Assembly: GCA_001303415.1 (NCBI GenBank)
Contig: LJTN01000001.1
Span: 1-64,000 of the forward strand
DNA length: 64,000 nt
Direction: 5' to 3'
Origin: Myxococcales bacterium SG8_38
GTDB lineage: Bacteria; Myxococcota_A; Polyangia; Polyangiales; Houyiibacteriaceae
Under the pieces are notes generated by a model, which did not search any database, was not told the DNA's origin, and worked only from the letters and a program-made list of their open reading frames with translations. Position 1 is the first letter of the stretch. Each line of letters begins with the position of its first letter. The position numbers and the translations under genes are program-made. Positions 8,519 through 17,324 of the stretch are shown piece after piece.

Positions 8519-8931
8519 TGCTCGTGATGACTGCAGAGGAGATCAAGGACTTCATGAGGGAGTCCTTTCCGCAAGCTCGAATGCCCATCGAGATCGAGGA
8601 GCTGCGCGACGGCTTCTTGCGCATTCGACTGGAAGTCACGAATCGATACTTGCGCCCCGGCGACACGGTCTCCGGCCCCACCTTGATGACCCTTGCCGAT
8701 ACGGCGATGTACTATCTGCTTCTCGGAATGATCGGGCCGGTCGCCCTCGCGCTCACGACGAGCCTCAACATCAACTTTCTGCGTGCCCCAAAGCTCGGAG
8801 ACATCGTTGCGGAGGCCGAGATGCTCAAGCTCGGCAAGCGGCTTGCCGTGGGCCAGGTCACCATGTACTCGGAGGACGGAAATGACCCCGTTGCGCACGC
8901 GACGGTGACCTATTCGATCCCCCCAGTCTAG
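8518..8931 (+). CDS. PaaI-like hotdog-fold thioesterase
   Basis: 137 residues from ATG 8518 (or ATG 8527, giving MTAEEIKDFM). It has the hotdog helix and catalytic-loop pattern of the PaaI/YiiD group: RYLRPGDTVSGPTLMTLADT, then LTTSLNINFLRAPKLGDIVA and QVTMYSEDG. Members hydrolyse acyl-CoA thioesters. The start overlaps the acyl-CoA synthetase stop, so it is coupled to it and may relieve acyl-CoA build-up. Its last four bases overlap the convergent DUF4202 gene. Confidence 0.8.
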   Translation: MLVMTAEEIKDFMRESFPQARMPIEIEELRDGFLRIRLEVTNRYLRPGDTVSGPTLMTLADTAMYYLLLGMIGPVALALTTSLNINFLRAPKLGDIVAEAEMLKLGKRLAVGQVTMYSEDGNDPVAHATVTYSIPPV

Positions 8932-9518
8932 GGACTCTTCGACGCCTTCTCGATGATCGCCAGGTCACTGGGCGCATAGTCGAGGGCAAGCGCGGCCCGA
9001 TGCCCCTCGTCGGTCATCTTGTTCCACGTTTTTTGCACGATGGGGATGAGCTTTGCCTCATCGTGCTTCGAGGCGAAGTCGTGAAAATAGTGCTCGAGAA
9101 ACACGAGACAAATCACGTCCTCGAGGAGTTGAACGTCCGGATCTGTTTTCAAGCCGCGCTTACGCAGAAGCGTCTGCACGCGCTCGATGGTGTGATCGTC
9201 GTAGCCCACTTCTTTCATGATCCGGCCTGCGATGTCTCCATGGCGTTTGTACAGATCGGTCCGCCACTTGAGATATCCCGCCCTTCCCTCCGGATAGCTT
9301 TCCCGAGGCACTTTCCAGCGACGAATGTGCTGTGCGCGTGCCGCGAGCTTGACGGTCTCGCGGGCGTCGGGGGCGAAGGCATCGAGTCGCTCCGACATGC
9401 GGCGGCCGTAGACCAGCTCCTTCGGCAATGCCTCACCGTTCACGATTTCACGATTGGGATCCTCGGCGTTGGCCTCGTCGAAACGGCGAAATGCTTCATC
9501 CAAGCGCGACATCGCCAC
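8928..9518 (-). CDS. DUF4202 domain protein
   Basis: A 196-residue soluble protein. The family-typical stretch is RAQHIRRWKVPRESYPEGRA, followed by GYLKWRTDLYKRHGDIAG, and later CLVFLEHYFHDFASKHDE. The conserved His-rich helices recall HD-type metal sites, but DUF4202 has no established activity. The gene ends inside the last codon of the thioesterase and stands 32 bases ahead of the HdeD-like gene. Family assignment is confident; role is unknown. Confidence 0.8.
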   Translation of the reverse strand: MAMSRLDEAFRRFDEANAEDPNREIVNGEALPKELVYGRRMSERLDAFAPDARETVKLAARAQHIRRWKVPRESYPEGRAGYLKWRTDLYKRHGDIAGRIMKEVGYDDHTIERVQTLLRKRGLKTDPDVQLLEDVICLVFLEHYFHDFASKHDEAKLIPIVQKTWNKMTDEGHRAALALDYAPSDLAIIEKASKSP

Positions 9519-9550
9519 ATTCTACCATGCACCGAGCCGGCGCTTCGAGC

Positions 9551-10132
9551 TCAAGCTGCCTGCGCTTCCTTTGCCGCGCTACGGGCAGCGCCGCAGACCG
9601 ATGCCAAGGAGGCGCCTCCGAAGATCATGCTGATGCCGACCAGGGTGCCGACTGCCCAGACCCCCGAAACCGGGAACTGCCGCCAAATCATGATTCCCAA
9701 CGCGAGCGCCACGACGCCGCTGAATAGCGTCCATCCCCAACCCTTGATGGGACGCAACCGAAATGCCCAGATGATCTCGAAGACGCCTTCCACCAGAAAA
9801 TAGGCCGCCAGGAAAAGCGTGAGCGTCGCCAGGGCCATTCCGGGCCGCGCCAACATGTAGCCGCCTGCGACGATCGAAAGCAGGCCGATCACGAAGACCA
9901 GCAATCCGTGTCCGAACGAGCCCATTCTGAATGCGAGGAACAACCTCGATACGCCCGCCACGAGCAAGAGCACGCCGACTGCGATCGCGATCGACAGCCC
10001 CGCGACAAGCGGTGCGACGAGCGCCAGGAAGCCGACGATGACGGTCAAGATGCCGACGGCCATTCCCAGCCCGGCGTGCCGCTTGATCGTCGTCAACATC
10101 TCTTGATCGATTTCTTCGATTCCAGTGGTCAT
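9551..10132 (-). CDS. HdeD family (DUF308) membrane protein
   Basis: 193 residues with six regularly spaced transmembrane helices in three repeated pairs, for example GMAVGILTVIVGFLALVAPL, GVLLLVAGVSRLFLAFRMG and LLVFVIGLLSIVAGGYMLA. This is the DUF308 repeat found in HdeD, an inner-membrane protein linked to acid resistance in E. coli. The short acidic N-terminus (MTTGIEEIDQEM) and Ala-rich C-terminus are cytoplasmic by prediction. A physiological role here is not shown. Confidence 0.85.
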   Translation of the reverse strand: MTTGIEEIDQEMLTTIKRHAGLGMAVGILTVIVGFLALVAPLVAGLSIAIAVGVLLLVAGVSRLFLAFRMGSFGHGLLVFVIGLLSIVAGGYMLARPGMALATLTLFLAAYFLVEGVFEIIWAFRLRPIKGWGWTLFSGVVALALGIMIWRQFPVSGVWAVGTLVGISMIFGGASLASVCGAARSAAKEAQAA

Positions 10133-10273
10133 GGCCCATCCTCCTGATGGCGAGAAGCAGACCGCACGGGCTCACGAATGGCAAGCGAGATCGATGAGCG
10201 AATCGTGCATTTCGCCCCCTTCCCTTGAAAACAGCGAGGTTGCATGCTTCGGTCGGCCTCGAGAGGACGTCCG

Positions 10274-10879
10274 ATGAAAGAGATGTGGGACGAGCGATAC
10301 GGTCAGGAAGGCTACGCCTATGGCGAAGAGCCCAACGTGTTCTTCCAGGTGACCTTGGATTCACTTCCCAAATCTGGCCGGATACTTCTGCCCGCCGAGG
10401 GGGAGGGGCGCAACGCCGTCTATGCAGCGCGTCGGGGCTGGGTCGTGGATGCGTTCGACATCAGCGCGGTAGGGCGCGACAAGGCACTTCGGCTCGCGCA
10501 GCGACACGGGGTCCACATCGACTACCAAATCGCGGACTACCAAACCGCTCACATCGAGCCTGCGTCCTATGACGCAGTTGCAATGATCTTCGCGCACCTT
10601 CACGAAAGGGAGCGAAGAAGCGTTCATCGGCGGCTCGCGACCGCGCTCGCCCCTGGCGGGGCGATGATCGTCGAAGCATATAGCAAGGAACAGCTCCGGT
10701 ACGGCACTGGAGGCCCCCCAACCGAAGCGCTTCTGTACGCGATCGACGAGCTCGCCGAAGACTTTGCCGGTCTGAGGGCTCTACGTCTTCAACAGATCGA
10801 GACCGAGATTCGTGAAGGCAAGTACCACGACGGCTTGGCGAGCGTGATTCGTTTCATAGGGGTGCGCGAATCCATCTGA
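10274..10879 (+). CDS. class I SAM-dependent methyltransferase (TehB/thiopurine methyltransferase-like)
   Basis: 201 residues from ATG 10274, which has a GAGAGG ribosome site upstream. The N-terminus MWDERYGQEGYAYGEEPNVF is characteristic of TehB-like and thiopurine-type methyltransferases. The SAM motif I is ILLPAEGEGRNAVYAARRGW and the motif II/III region is DAFDISAVGRDKA followed by YDAVAMIFAHLHERER. Such enzymes detoxify oxyanions or small molecules; the substrate here is unknown. The reading frame continues ten codons upstream, but no ribosome site supports that start. Confidence 0.82.
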   Translation: MKEMWDERYGQEGYAYGEEPNVFFQVTLDSLPKSGRILLPAEGEGRNAVYAARRGWVVDAFDISAVGRDKALRLAQRHGVHIDYQIADYQTAHIEPASYDAVAMIFAHLHERERRSVHRRLATALAPGGAMIVEAYSKEQLRYGTGGPPTEALLYAIDELAEDFAGLRALRLQQIETEIREGKYHDGLASVIRFIGVRESI

Positions 10880-10928
10880 GGACGGCGGCGCGTCTCGCTC
10901 GCGCAGCGTGCCGGGACCCTAACCTGCA

Positions 10929-11378
10929 TCAGCTGGTATGGAACTGATAGCGAGCGCCCATTCGAGGGGCAGCGAACTTCGGAAAACGAATTTTCTCGAC
11001 TATTCCGCCGATGCATCTGCGGAAGCGCTGGGTTCCCGGCGAGACCGTTGCGCCTTGGACGGAGCCGTCTCCGAGGATCGCGACGTCGATGGTGACGGTG
11101 CTCGGGACTTTCGTGCGCCGGGCCTCGCTGAGCACGCATTCGCGATACATCTCATCGAGGTGCGCATCCAGCTCGGCGACGACTTGGTCGTCCCGTAGCT
11201 GCTTCTCACGGCATTTCTTGGTGACGTCGCCCATCACGACCGGCTTTTGCATGGCCTCGTCGTAGGAGATCAACGACGCCTGCGTCCCAGCCACGGTGGG
11301 CTGCCCTGCCGACTGTCCCCCGCTGCACCCCAGAGCCCCAAAAGAGGCGCATCCCAATACCAAGAAGATGAACCGCAT
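10929..11378 (-). CDS. lipoprotein with AgmX/PglI-type (TonB-like) C-terminal domain
   Basis: 149 residues from the ATG that begins a lipoprotein signal (MRFIFLVLGCASFGALGCSG; the lipidated Cys is probably in GALGC). After a short linker comes the C-terminal domain: RECVLSEARRTKVPSTVTID, then VAILGDGSVQGATV, FRRCIGGIVEKIRFPKF and a final RYQFHTS. The spaced cysteines and the I-x-FP ending match the domain frequent in myxobacterial gliding and envelope proteins. It presumably sits in the outer membrane or periplasm. Family presence supports a Myxococcota-like host. Confidence 0.72.
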   Translation of the reverse strand: MRFIFLVLGCASFGALGCSGGQSAGQPTVAGTQASLISYDEAMQKPVVMGDVTKKCREKQLRDDQVVAELDAHLDEMYRECVLSEARRTKVPSTVTIDVAILGDGSVQGATVSPGTQRFRRCIGGIVEKIRFPKFAAPRMGARYQFHTS

Positions 11379-11460
11379 GTAGTAACGATACCGGCCGCAG
11401 CCCCCGACACCCAAATGAGGCCCGGGATGGGCCTCTTCTGGGGCCCCGCTTGCATTTTGT

Positions 11461-11496
11461 CTACCATTTGGTAGAGATCCAACGACCAGTTGGTAG
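11461..11496 (+). promoter_or_regulatory. tandem TetR-type operators before the TetR/acyl-CoA dehydrogenase operon
   Basis: Two dyads lie directly before the TetR start. CTACCATTTGGTAG at 11461-11474 has 6-bp perfect arms. ACCAGTTGGT at 11485-11494 has 4-bp perfect arms. They share the direct repeat ACCANTTGGTAG with a period of 22 bp, two helical turns. The last base is four bases from the ATG, so bound protein would block initiation. Autoregulation by the downstream TetR protein is inferred from position. Confidence 0.7.
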
Positions 11497-11500
11497 GCAG

Positions 11501-12109
11501 ATGGACGTTCGGAGCGAGATTCTGACGCAGGCGACCCGCCTCTTCGCGGAGCAGGGGTACGATGGGACGTCGGTGCAGCAGATCGCCGACGCCGTCGGCA
11601 TCCGGAAGCCGAGCCTGCTCTATCACTTCCGATCGAAGGACGAGCTTCGCGAAAACGTGCTTGCCGAGATGCTGGCGCATTGGAATGCGGTTCTACCGGG
11701 GCTGCTCTTGAAAGCCTCGACGGAGGAACGCTTCGACGCCACGATGGAAGCGCTGACAGAGTTCTTCATCGAGGACCCGGATCGGGCAAGGCTGTTTCTC
11801 AGGGAGACTCTCGACAGGCCCTCGCACATGCAGGCCATGCTCGGCGAGTTCGTCAAGCCATGGATCCAGCTCCTCGGAGCTCAGCTCGAGCGCGCCAAGG
11901 AGCAAGGCTTGGTGCGGGCCGATGTCGATCCGCAGGCCTACGCCGTCGAGGTGATCACCATGGCGGTCGCGGGAACCGCCGTCATAGACACCCTGCAAGT
12001 GATTCTGCCGGCACACCCAGCGCGAGGCGGCACGCGCAAACGTCATGCTCGCGAGCTCATTCGCGTTGCGCGATCAAGTCTCTACACAGACGACGAAGGC
12101 AAGAGGTAA
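11501..12109 (+). CDS. TetR/AcrR family transcriptional regulator
   Basis: A 202-residue repressor. The N-terminal helix-turn-helix is complete: ILTQATRLFAEQGYDGTSVQ, then QIADAVGIRKPSLLYHFRSK. The C-terminal ligand domain is helical and contains FIEDPDRARLFLRETLDRPS. ATG 11501 is preferred over an upstream in-frame start at 11450, because the extra residues would be translated from the operator. It ends two bases before the acyl-CoA dehydrogenase gene, so it probably controls that gene and itself, with an acyl-CoA or similar compound as likely inducer. Confidence 0.88.
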   Translation: MDVRSEILTQATRLFAEQGYDGTSVQQIADAVGIRKPSLLYHFRSKDELRENVLAEMLAHWNAVLPGLLLKASTEERFDATMEALTEFFIEDPDRARLFLRETLDRPSHMQAMLGEFVKPWIQLLGAQLERAKEQGLVRADVDPQAYAVEVITMAVAGTAVIDTLQVILPAHPARGGTRKRHARELIRVARSSLYTDDEGKR

Positions 12110-12111
12110 CC

Positions 12112-14040
12112 ATGGCCAACTTCTTCAAAGACAACGACGATCTTCAATACTATTTCGACAAGGGCATCGACTGGGATTCCCTCGTACGCATCACCGAGCA
12201 CGACTTCGTCGATGCCGAGGGCGAGGGCTTCAGCAGCACCGAGGAAGCCGTCGCCTTCTATCGCGACATCGTCGAGATGTTCGGTCAGTTCGTGGCTGAG
12301 GAGATAAAGCCCTACGAAAAACAAATCGACGACGAAGGCGTCGAGCTCGTCGATGGCGAGGTCGTTTTTTCAGAGCGGCTTGCCGGCATCTTCGAAAAGA
12401 TCCGGGACCTCGATCTGCATGGCCTCCCGGTTCCGCGCGAGCTCGGCGGGATGAACGCGCCGATGTTGCTCTACTTCTTGAATAGCGAGCTGATGGCGAG
12501 AGCCGACGTTTCCGCCATGGCGCACCACGGGTTTCACGCGGGCATGGCCATGGCGATGCTGGTGTTTTCCGCACTAGAGGGAAGCTCCGAAATCGATCCA
12601 AAGACGGGACGCATCGTGAAGACGCGGTGGGAAAAGGAGATCAAGGAAATCGCCACAGGTCGGTCGTGGGGATGCATGGACATCACCGAGCCCGATGCCG
12701 GCTCGGACATGGCCGCGCTCCGGACGATTGGCGAGCAAGACGCGGATGGCAACTGGTTCGTGACCGGCGAGAAGATCTTCATCACTTCGGGGCACGGGAA
12801 ATACCACTTCGTCATCGCGCGCACCGAGGAGCACGACCCGAAGGACCCGATGAGCGGCCTCAACGGTCTGTCGATGTTCCTGGTGCCGACCTACGAAGAG
12901 GACGACGCGGGCAATCGAAAGCGGATCGTGCAGCTCAGTCGTGTCGAAGAAAAGCTCGGTCATCACGGGTCGGCGACTTGCGGGCTCGTCTTCGACGAAG
13001 CGCCTGCACAGCTGATTGGCAAGCGGGGCGAAGGCTTCAAATACATGCTGACCTTGATGAACAACGCCAGGGTCGGGGTCGGGTTCGAATGCATCGGCTT
13101 GAGTGAGGCGGCATACCGGACAGCAGCGGGGTACGCGGCGGAACGCGCCTCGATGGGCAAGCCGATCCATCGCCACGAGATGATCGCGGACTATCTCGAA
13201 ACTATTAAGACCGAGATCCAAGGCGTTCGCGCGATGGCGGTCGCTGCTGGCTTTCACGAGGAAATGACCCAGAAGATCGCCCTGGCAATCCGCCATGGAG
13301 ATCTGGACGATTCCGAGCGAACACGGCTCGAGCGGCTGATGAAGCGGCACCAGAAGAAGGCGCGGCGCCTGACGCCGCTGCTCAAGTACTTCGGCGCCGA
13401 GAATGCGGTCTCGCACGCCCGCCTGGCCCTTCAGATCCATGGCGGCAACGGCTACATCACCGAGTACCTGCCGGAGAAGCTGCTTCGAGATGCTTTGGTG
13501 ATGCCAATCTACGAAGGCACGAGCCAGATCCAGGCGCTCATGGCCATGAAGGACGCGCTCGGCGGAATCATCAAGAATCCGCAGGCCTTCATGCGACGCA
13601 TGGCTCAGGCGCGCTGGCGCTCGCTTTCGAGCCGCGATTCGCTCGAGCGGCGCGTCGCCCAGCTCCAGACGCTCTCCTATGGAGCCCAGCAACACCTGGT
13701 CCTCAAGACGGCCGGGAACAAGATGAAGGGCCTTCGGGGCAAGCCGCTCCACGAATGGTCTGCGGAGCTCACGAAGAACTGGGATCCGAAGCGTGACTTC
13801 GCATACGCGATGCTCCACGCCGAGCGGTTGATTCAGCTTCTCGGCTACACGGCCATCGCCGAGCTACTGCTGGAACAGGCAAAGAAGCATCCGGAACGCG
13901 CAGAGATCCTCGAGCGGCATCTCGAACGGGTCGAGCCCAAAGCGAGATACCTCTACGACGCGATCACCACGACGGGACAAAACCTCTTGCGAAAGCTATC
14001 CCCGTCTGCTTCGGAGCCGGCGGACCAAGCGGCGGAGTGA
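12112..14040 (+). CDS. acyl-CoA dehydrogenase, large (about 600-residue) type with C-terminal extension
   Basis: FAD enzyme of 642 residues that introduces a 2,3-double bond into an acyl-CoA. Family signatures are GCMDITEPDAGSDMAALRTI, ITSGHGKYHFVIAR, VEEKLGHHGSATCGLVFDEA, and the catalytic-glutamate segment MPIYEGTSQIQALMA. The extra C-terminal helical domain beyond that point (about 150 residues) places it with the 580-650-residue group that includes DmdC and FadE5-like enzymes. It is co-transcribed with the TetR gene in front. Its 3' end overlaps the convergent epimerase gene by 45 bases. Confidence 0.88.
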   Translation: MANFFKDNDDLQYYFDKGIDWDSLVRITEHDFVDAEGEGFSSTEEAVAFYRDIVEMFGQFVAEEIKPYEKQIDDEGVELVDGEVVFSERLAGIFEKIRDLDLHGLPVPRELGGMNAPMLLYFLNSELMARADVSAMAHHGFHAGMAMAMLVFSALEGSSEIDPKTGRIVKTRWEKEIKEIATGRSWGCMDITEPDAGSDMAALRTIGEQDADGNWFVTGEKIFITSGHGKYHFVIARTEEHDPKDPMSGLNGLSMFLVPTYEEDDAGNRKRIVQLSRVEEKLGHHGSATCGLVFDEAPAQLIGKRGEGFKYMLTLMNNARVGVGFECIGLSEAAYRTAAGYAAERASMGKPIHRHEMIADYLETIKTEIQGVRAMAVAAGFHEEMTQKIALAIRHGDLDDSERTRLERLMKRHQKKARRLTPLLKYFGAENAVSHARLALQIHGGNGYITEYLPEKLLRDALVMPIYEGTSQIQALMAMKDALGGIIKNPQAFMRRMAQARWRSLSSRDSLERRVAQLQTLSYGAQQHLVLKTAGNKMKGLRGKPLHEWSAELTKNWDPKRDFAYAMLHAERLIQLLGYTAIAELLLEQAKKHPERAEILERHLERVEPKARYLYDAITTTGQNLLRKLSPSASEPADQAAE

Positions 14041-15069
14041 CCGGGGCGACAGCAGCTCCTTCGGGTCCAGGCTGAAGTACCAATCGTTCGCCGCATACCA
14101 TTCGTGCGTCCGACGAACGCCTTCGGCGAGGCTCACTCGTGGATCGAAACCGAAATCTCGCCGCGCCGCATCGGCCGAGCAGGTCCAGGCCTGCTGAGAC
14201 GCCATCCTGGCTTTTTGCATGTTGAGAAGCCGAGGCTCCCTATCTATCTGCGTTGCGATCTCGCCACCGATCGCGGCCAGAGTCATCACTTGCTCCGGCA
14301 AGTCCAGAGTGCGTACCGGCCGGGCGACCGCGCGAAGAATCTCGGACTGAAACTGCTCCCAAGTCACCTGCTCGTCACTGGTGAGGAAGTAGCCCTTCCG
14401 CACGGTGCCTTCGTGCCGAGCCGCTTCGATAACCCCTCGCACACAGTCGTCTACATAAATCATCGACATGCAGCGATCACGGTTCCCGAAATGGAAATTC
14501 CAGCCGAGCGCTGCGCTTTGGAAGAGATTGAAATAATCGACGTCGCCCGGGCCATACACGGCCGACGGACGCAAGATCGTCCACCGCACCCCAGCCGATT
14601 CCTCTTCGACGATCCGCTCTGCTTCGAGCTTGCTTTCCCCGTAGTGCTCGACCGGACGAGGTGGATCTTGCTCGCGGTGGGGGACCAAGGTGGCCGAGGG
14701 GCCGTAGGCGGCAATCGACGACAGCAGAACGAAACGTTTCGTCATGGGATGCTCGCGACGAACGGCCGTGATCAGATTTCTCGTGGGCATGACGTTGCCG
14801 CGACGGAAATCCTCGTATGTGCTGCCCTTGGTCACACCGGCGACGTGCAACACGTAATCCGGCTTCTCGGCGCCGATGATCCGCTCGAGCTCTGCGACTT
14901 GGCCGTAGTCGGCCTCTACCGATCGCCCCGCGTTCGACGCAGGTGAGCCGGAGCGCCTGACCGATACGACGTCGCAGCCCGATGCAATCAGCGCGTCCCG
15001 AAGCCGACTTCCGATGAAGCCGCTGGCACCGGTGACGAGCACCTTGCCGTCGAGGGTAGACATGGTCAT
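13996..15069 (-). CDS. NAD-dependent epimerase/dehydratase family protein (extended SDR)
   Basis: 357 residues. The Rossmann motif is KVLVTGASGFIGSRLRDALI at the N-terminus and the active site is SSIAAYGPSA with HYGESKLEAERIVEEE (YxxxK). The substrate domain carries TILRPSAVYGPGDVDYFNLF. Extended SDRs act on nucleotide sugars, sterols or similar compounds; 3-beta-hydroxysteroid dehydrogenases belong to the same superfamily, but no specific evidence for that here. The Arg-rich C-terminus overlaps the acyl-CoA dehydrogenase 3' end on the other strand. The start could be the first or third codon. Confidence 0.82.
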   Translation of the reverse strand: MTMSTLDGKVLVTGASGFIGSRLRDALIASGCDVVSVRRSGSPASNAGRSVEADYGQVAELERIIGAEKPDYVLHVAGVTKGSTYEDFRRGNVMPTRNLITAVRREHPMTKRFVLLSSIAAYGPSATLVPHREQDPPRPVEHYGESKLEAERIVEEESAGVRWTILRPSAVYGPGDVDYFNLFQSAALGWNFHFGNRDRCMSMIYVDDCVRGVIEAARHEGTVRKGYFLTSDEQVTWEQFQSEILRAVARPVRTLDLPEQVMTLAAIGGEIATQIDREPRLLNMQKARMASQQAWTCSADAARRDFGFDPRVSLAEGVRRTHEWYAANDWYFSLDPKELLSPRSLRRLVRRLRSRRG

Positions 15070-15147
15070 CGCCAGGTGGTGGCCTGCGAATAGACGATGT
15101 GCAAGCCCGGATTGACGGCGCGCCGCCGCTGGGAAAGGCTATCGCCC

Positions 15148-16542
15148 ATGGCGGACGACTTTCGGACCATCTCTCCGGTAGACGGAAGCGTGGTCTTCGA
15201 GCGCGTTTTCGACGACGCCAATACGATTGAGCGAACGCTCGCTCGGGCGGGCGAAGCGTTCCGGAGCTGGCAGAACGTCCCGCTTGCCGATCGGTCCGCC
15301 TTGGTCCGCGCTTTCGTGGAGCTCGCGGTGAAGGATACGGATGCCGTGTCCTACGAGCTCACCATGCAGATGGGCCGACCCATTCGCGACGGCGCAGGCG
15401 AGGCGGGTGGCTGGCTCCTTCGAGGTCGGACCATGATCGACCTCGCACCCGAGGCGCTGGCCGACATCGAGATGGAAGCTCGCGACGGGTTCACGCGATT
15501 CATTCGAAGGGAGCCGCTCGGTGTGGTGTTCCTCGTGGCGCCCTGGAACTATCCATGGCTGACCGCGGTCAATTCCCTGGTGCCCGCGCTGGTCGCCGGA
15601 AATCCAGTCGTCCTCAAGCACTCCGAGCAGACACCGCTCGTGGCCGAACGCATCGGCCGGGCGGCAGCGGAGGCCGGTCTGCCAAATGGAGTCCTGCAGA
15701 TATTGCATCTCGATCATTCAAGAGTGGCGAACGTGATCCGCGACCCCCGCATCGCGTTCGTCGCATTCACTGGATCGGTCGAGGGCGGACACGCGATCCA
15801 ACGGGCCGCCTCGGAGCGTTTCATCGGAGCTTCCTTGGAGCTCGGAGGCAAGGACCCCGCGTATGTGTGCCGAGACGCCGAGCTGACGCGGACGGCCGTC
15901 AACCTCGTCGACGGCGCCTACTACAACGCCGGCCAGTCGTGCTGTGGCATCGAGCGAATCTACGTGCACCAAGACGTGTACGAATCGTTTCTCGAGGCTT
16001 TCGTTGCGGAGGCGAAAAAGCTCGCGCTCGGCGATCCGCGAGAGCCGACGACGACGCTCGGACCCGTGGTGCGATTGCGCAACGCGAACGCGATCCAAGA
16101 GCAAATCGACGCAGCCATCGCGGCAGGAGCGCGCCCGCTCCTCGATCCAGAGCAGTTCGAGGGAGGTCGGCGCGGCCTTCCCTACATGGCGCCACAGGCC
16201 CTCGTCGAGGTCGACCACTCCATGCAGGTCATGACCGAGGAAACCTTCGGGCCGGTGGTTGGCATCATGCCGGTGCGTGACGATGACGAAGCAATCGCGC
16301 TCATGAACGACAGCCGCTATGGGCTCACGGCCTCGGTTTGGACCCAGGACCTCGACCGCGCAGCAGCGATTGGCATGCAGGTGGAAACCGGAACCTGGTT
16401 CATGAATCGCTGCGACTACTTGGACCCCGAGCTTGCATGGGTCGGCGTCAAGGATTCGGGCCGAGGGTGCAGCTTGTCCAAGCTCGGCTACTCGCAGCTC
16501 ACACGGCCCAAGTCCTTTCACCTTCGACACGCGCCTGGCTAG
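15148..16542 (+). CDS. aldehyde dehydrogenase family protein
   Basis: 464 residues from ATG 15148, oxidising an aldehyde to the acid with NAD(P). Motifs: FLVAPWNYPWLTAVNSLVPA (cofactor and substrate entry), VAFTGSVEGGHAIQ, catalytic Glu in ASLELGGKDPAYVCRD, catalytic Cys in YNAGQSCCGIERIYVHQDVY, and ETFGPVVGIMPV. The overall form is that of succinate-semialdehyde/generic short aldehyde dehydrogenases. The next genes (ABC exporter) follow 38 bases later but are functionally unrelated. Confidence 0.88.
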   Translation: MADDFRTISPVDGSVVFERVFDDANTIERTLARAGEAFRSWQNVPLADRSALVRAFVELAVKDTDAVSYELTMQMGRPIRDGAGEAGGWLLRGRTMIDLAPEALADIEMEARDGFTRFIRREPLGVVFLVAPWNYPWLTAVNSLVPALVAGNPVVLKHSEQTPLVAERIGRAAAEAGLPNGVLQILHLDHSRVANVIRDPRIAFVAFTGSVEGGHAIQRAASERFIGASLELGGKDPAYVCRDAELTRTAVNLVDGAYYNAGQSCCGIERIYVHQDVYESFLEAFVAEAKKLALGDPREPTTTLGPVVRLRNANAIQEQIDAAIAAGARPLLDPEQFEGGRRGLPYMAPQALVEVDHSMQVMTEETFGPVVGIMPVRDDDEAIALMNDSRYGLTASVWTQDLDRAAAIGMQVETGTWFMNRCDYLDPELAWVGVKDSGRGCSLSKLGYSQLTRPKSFHLRHAPG

Positions 16543-16580
16543 CCTGGCCATCGGCCGGCAGGTCGCTATAGTCGCGCCCA

Positions 16581-17324
16581 ATGAAGCCGCCCGTGCTCCG
16601 CTGCCGCCACGTGGTGAAACGCTACGGAAAGTTCACGGCGCTCGAGGATTTGTCACTCGAAGTCTACGAGGGCGAAATCTTCGCCCTGCTCGGCCCCAAT
16701 GGCGCGGGCAAATCGACGTTGATTCACTGCATCACCGGGCTCGCCAAGCAGAGCGAGGGGACCATCGAGGTGTTGGGCTTCGACACCGTCGACGACTTTC
16801 GCACCACACGTCGCCTAGTCGGCTTGGTTCCCCAAGAAATCAACTACGATCCGTTCTTCACGCCGCTCGAAAGCCTGATGATTCAGATGGGTCTGATGGG
16901 CGTGAAACCCAACCGGGAGCGCGCCGAGTCGCTTTTGAGGACGTTTGCGCTCGATGAGAAGCGAGACGCCTACACTAGGACTCTTTCGGGTGGAATGAAA
17001 CGGCGGCTGCTCGTGGCGAAGGCTTTGGTGCACGAGCCGAGGCTTCTCTTTCTCGATGAGCCGACCGCAGGCGTCGACGTGGAGCTGCGGCGTGAGCTCT
17101 GGCAGGAAGTCGAAGAGCTTCGAGCCGCAGGAACGACGATCGTATTGACCACGCACTACATCGAGGAGGCGGAGAAGCTCGCAGATCGCATCGGCATCCT
17201 ACACAAGGGCGAGCTGCTGCTCGTGGAAAGGCGGGAAAGCTTGCTCGAACGGCACGGGGGCCGTTCGCTCGAAGAAATCTACCTGGAGCTGATCCGGAAG
17301 GCCGATGGGAGGCAAGCGGCGTGA
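16581..17324 (+). CDS. ABC-2 type transporter ATP-binding protein
   Basis: 247-residue ATPase subunit of an exporter. Walker A ALLGPNGAGKSTLIHC, Q-loop GLVPQEINYDPFFTP, signature TLSGGMKRRLLVAKAL, Walker B RLLFLDEPTAGVDVELRREL, and H-loop LTTHYIEEAEKL are all intact. The protein resembles the NodI/DrrA/YadG group that pairs with six-helix ABC-2 permeases. Its TGA overlaps the GTG start of the permease (GTGA). Substrate unknown. Confidence 0.92.
   Translation: MKPPVLRCRHVVKRYGKFTALEDLSLEVYEGEIFALLGPNGAGKSTLIHCITGLAKQSEGTIEVLGFDTVDDFRTTRRLVGLVPQEINYDPFFTPLESLMIQMGLMGVKPNRERAESLLRTFALDEKRDAYTRTLSGGMKRRLLVAKALVHEPRLLFLDEPTAGVDVELRRELWQEVEELRAAGTTIVLTTHYIEEAEKLADRIGILHKGELLLVERRESLLERHGGRSLEEIYLELIRKADGRQAA

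Noticed and set aside
12574-13818. 414-codon minus-strand frame
   Set aside because: Antisense to the acyl-CoA dehydrogenase at 12112-14040, no motif.
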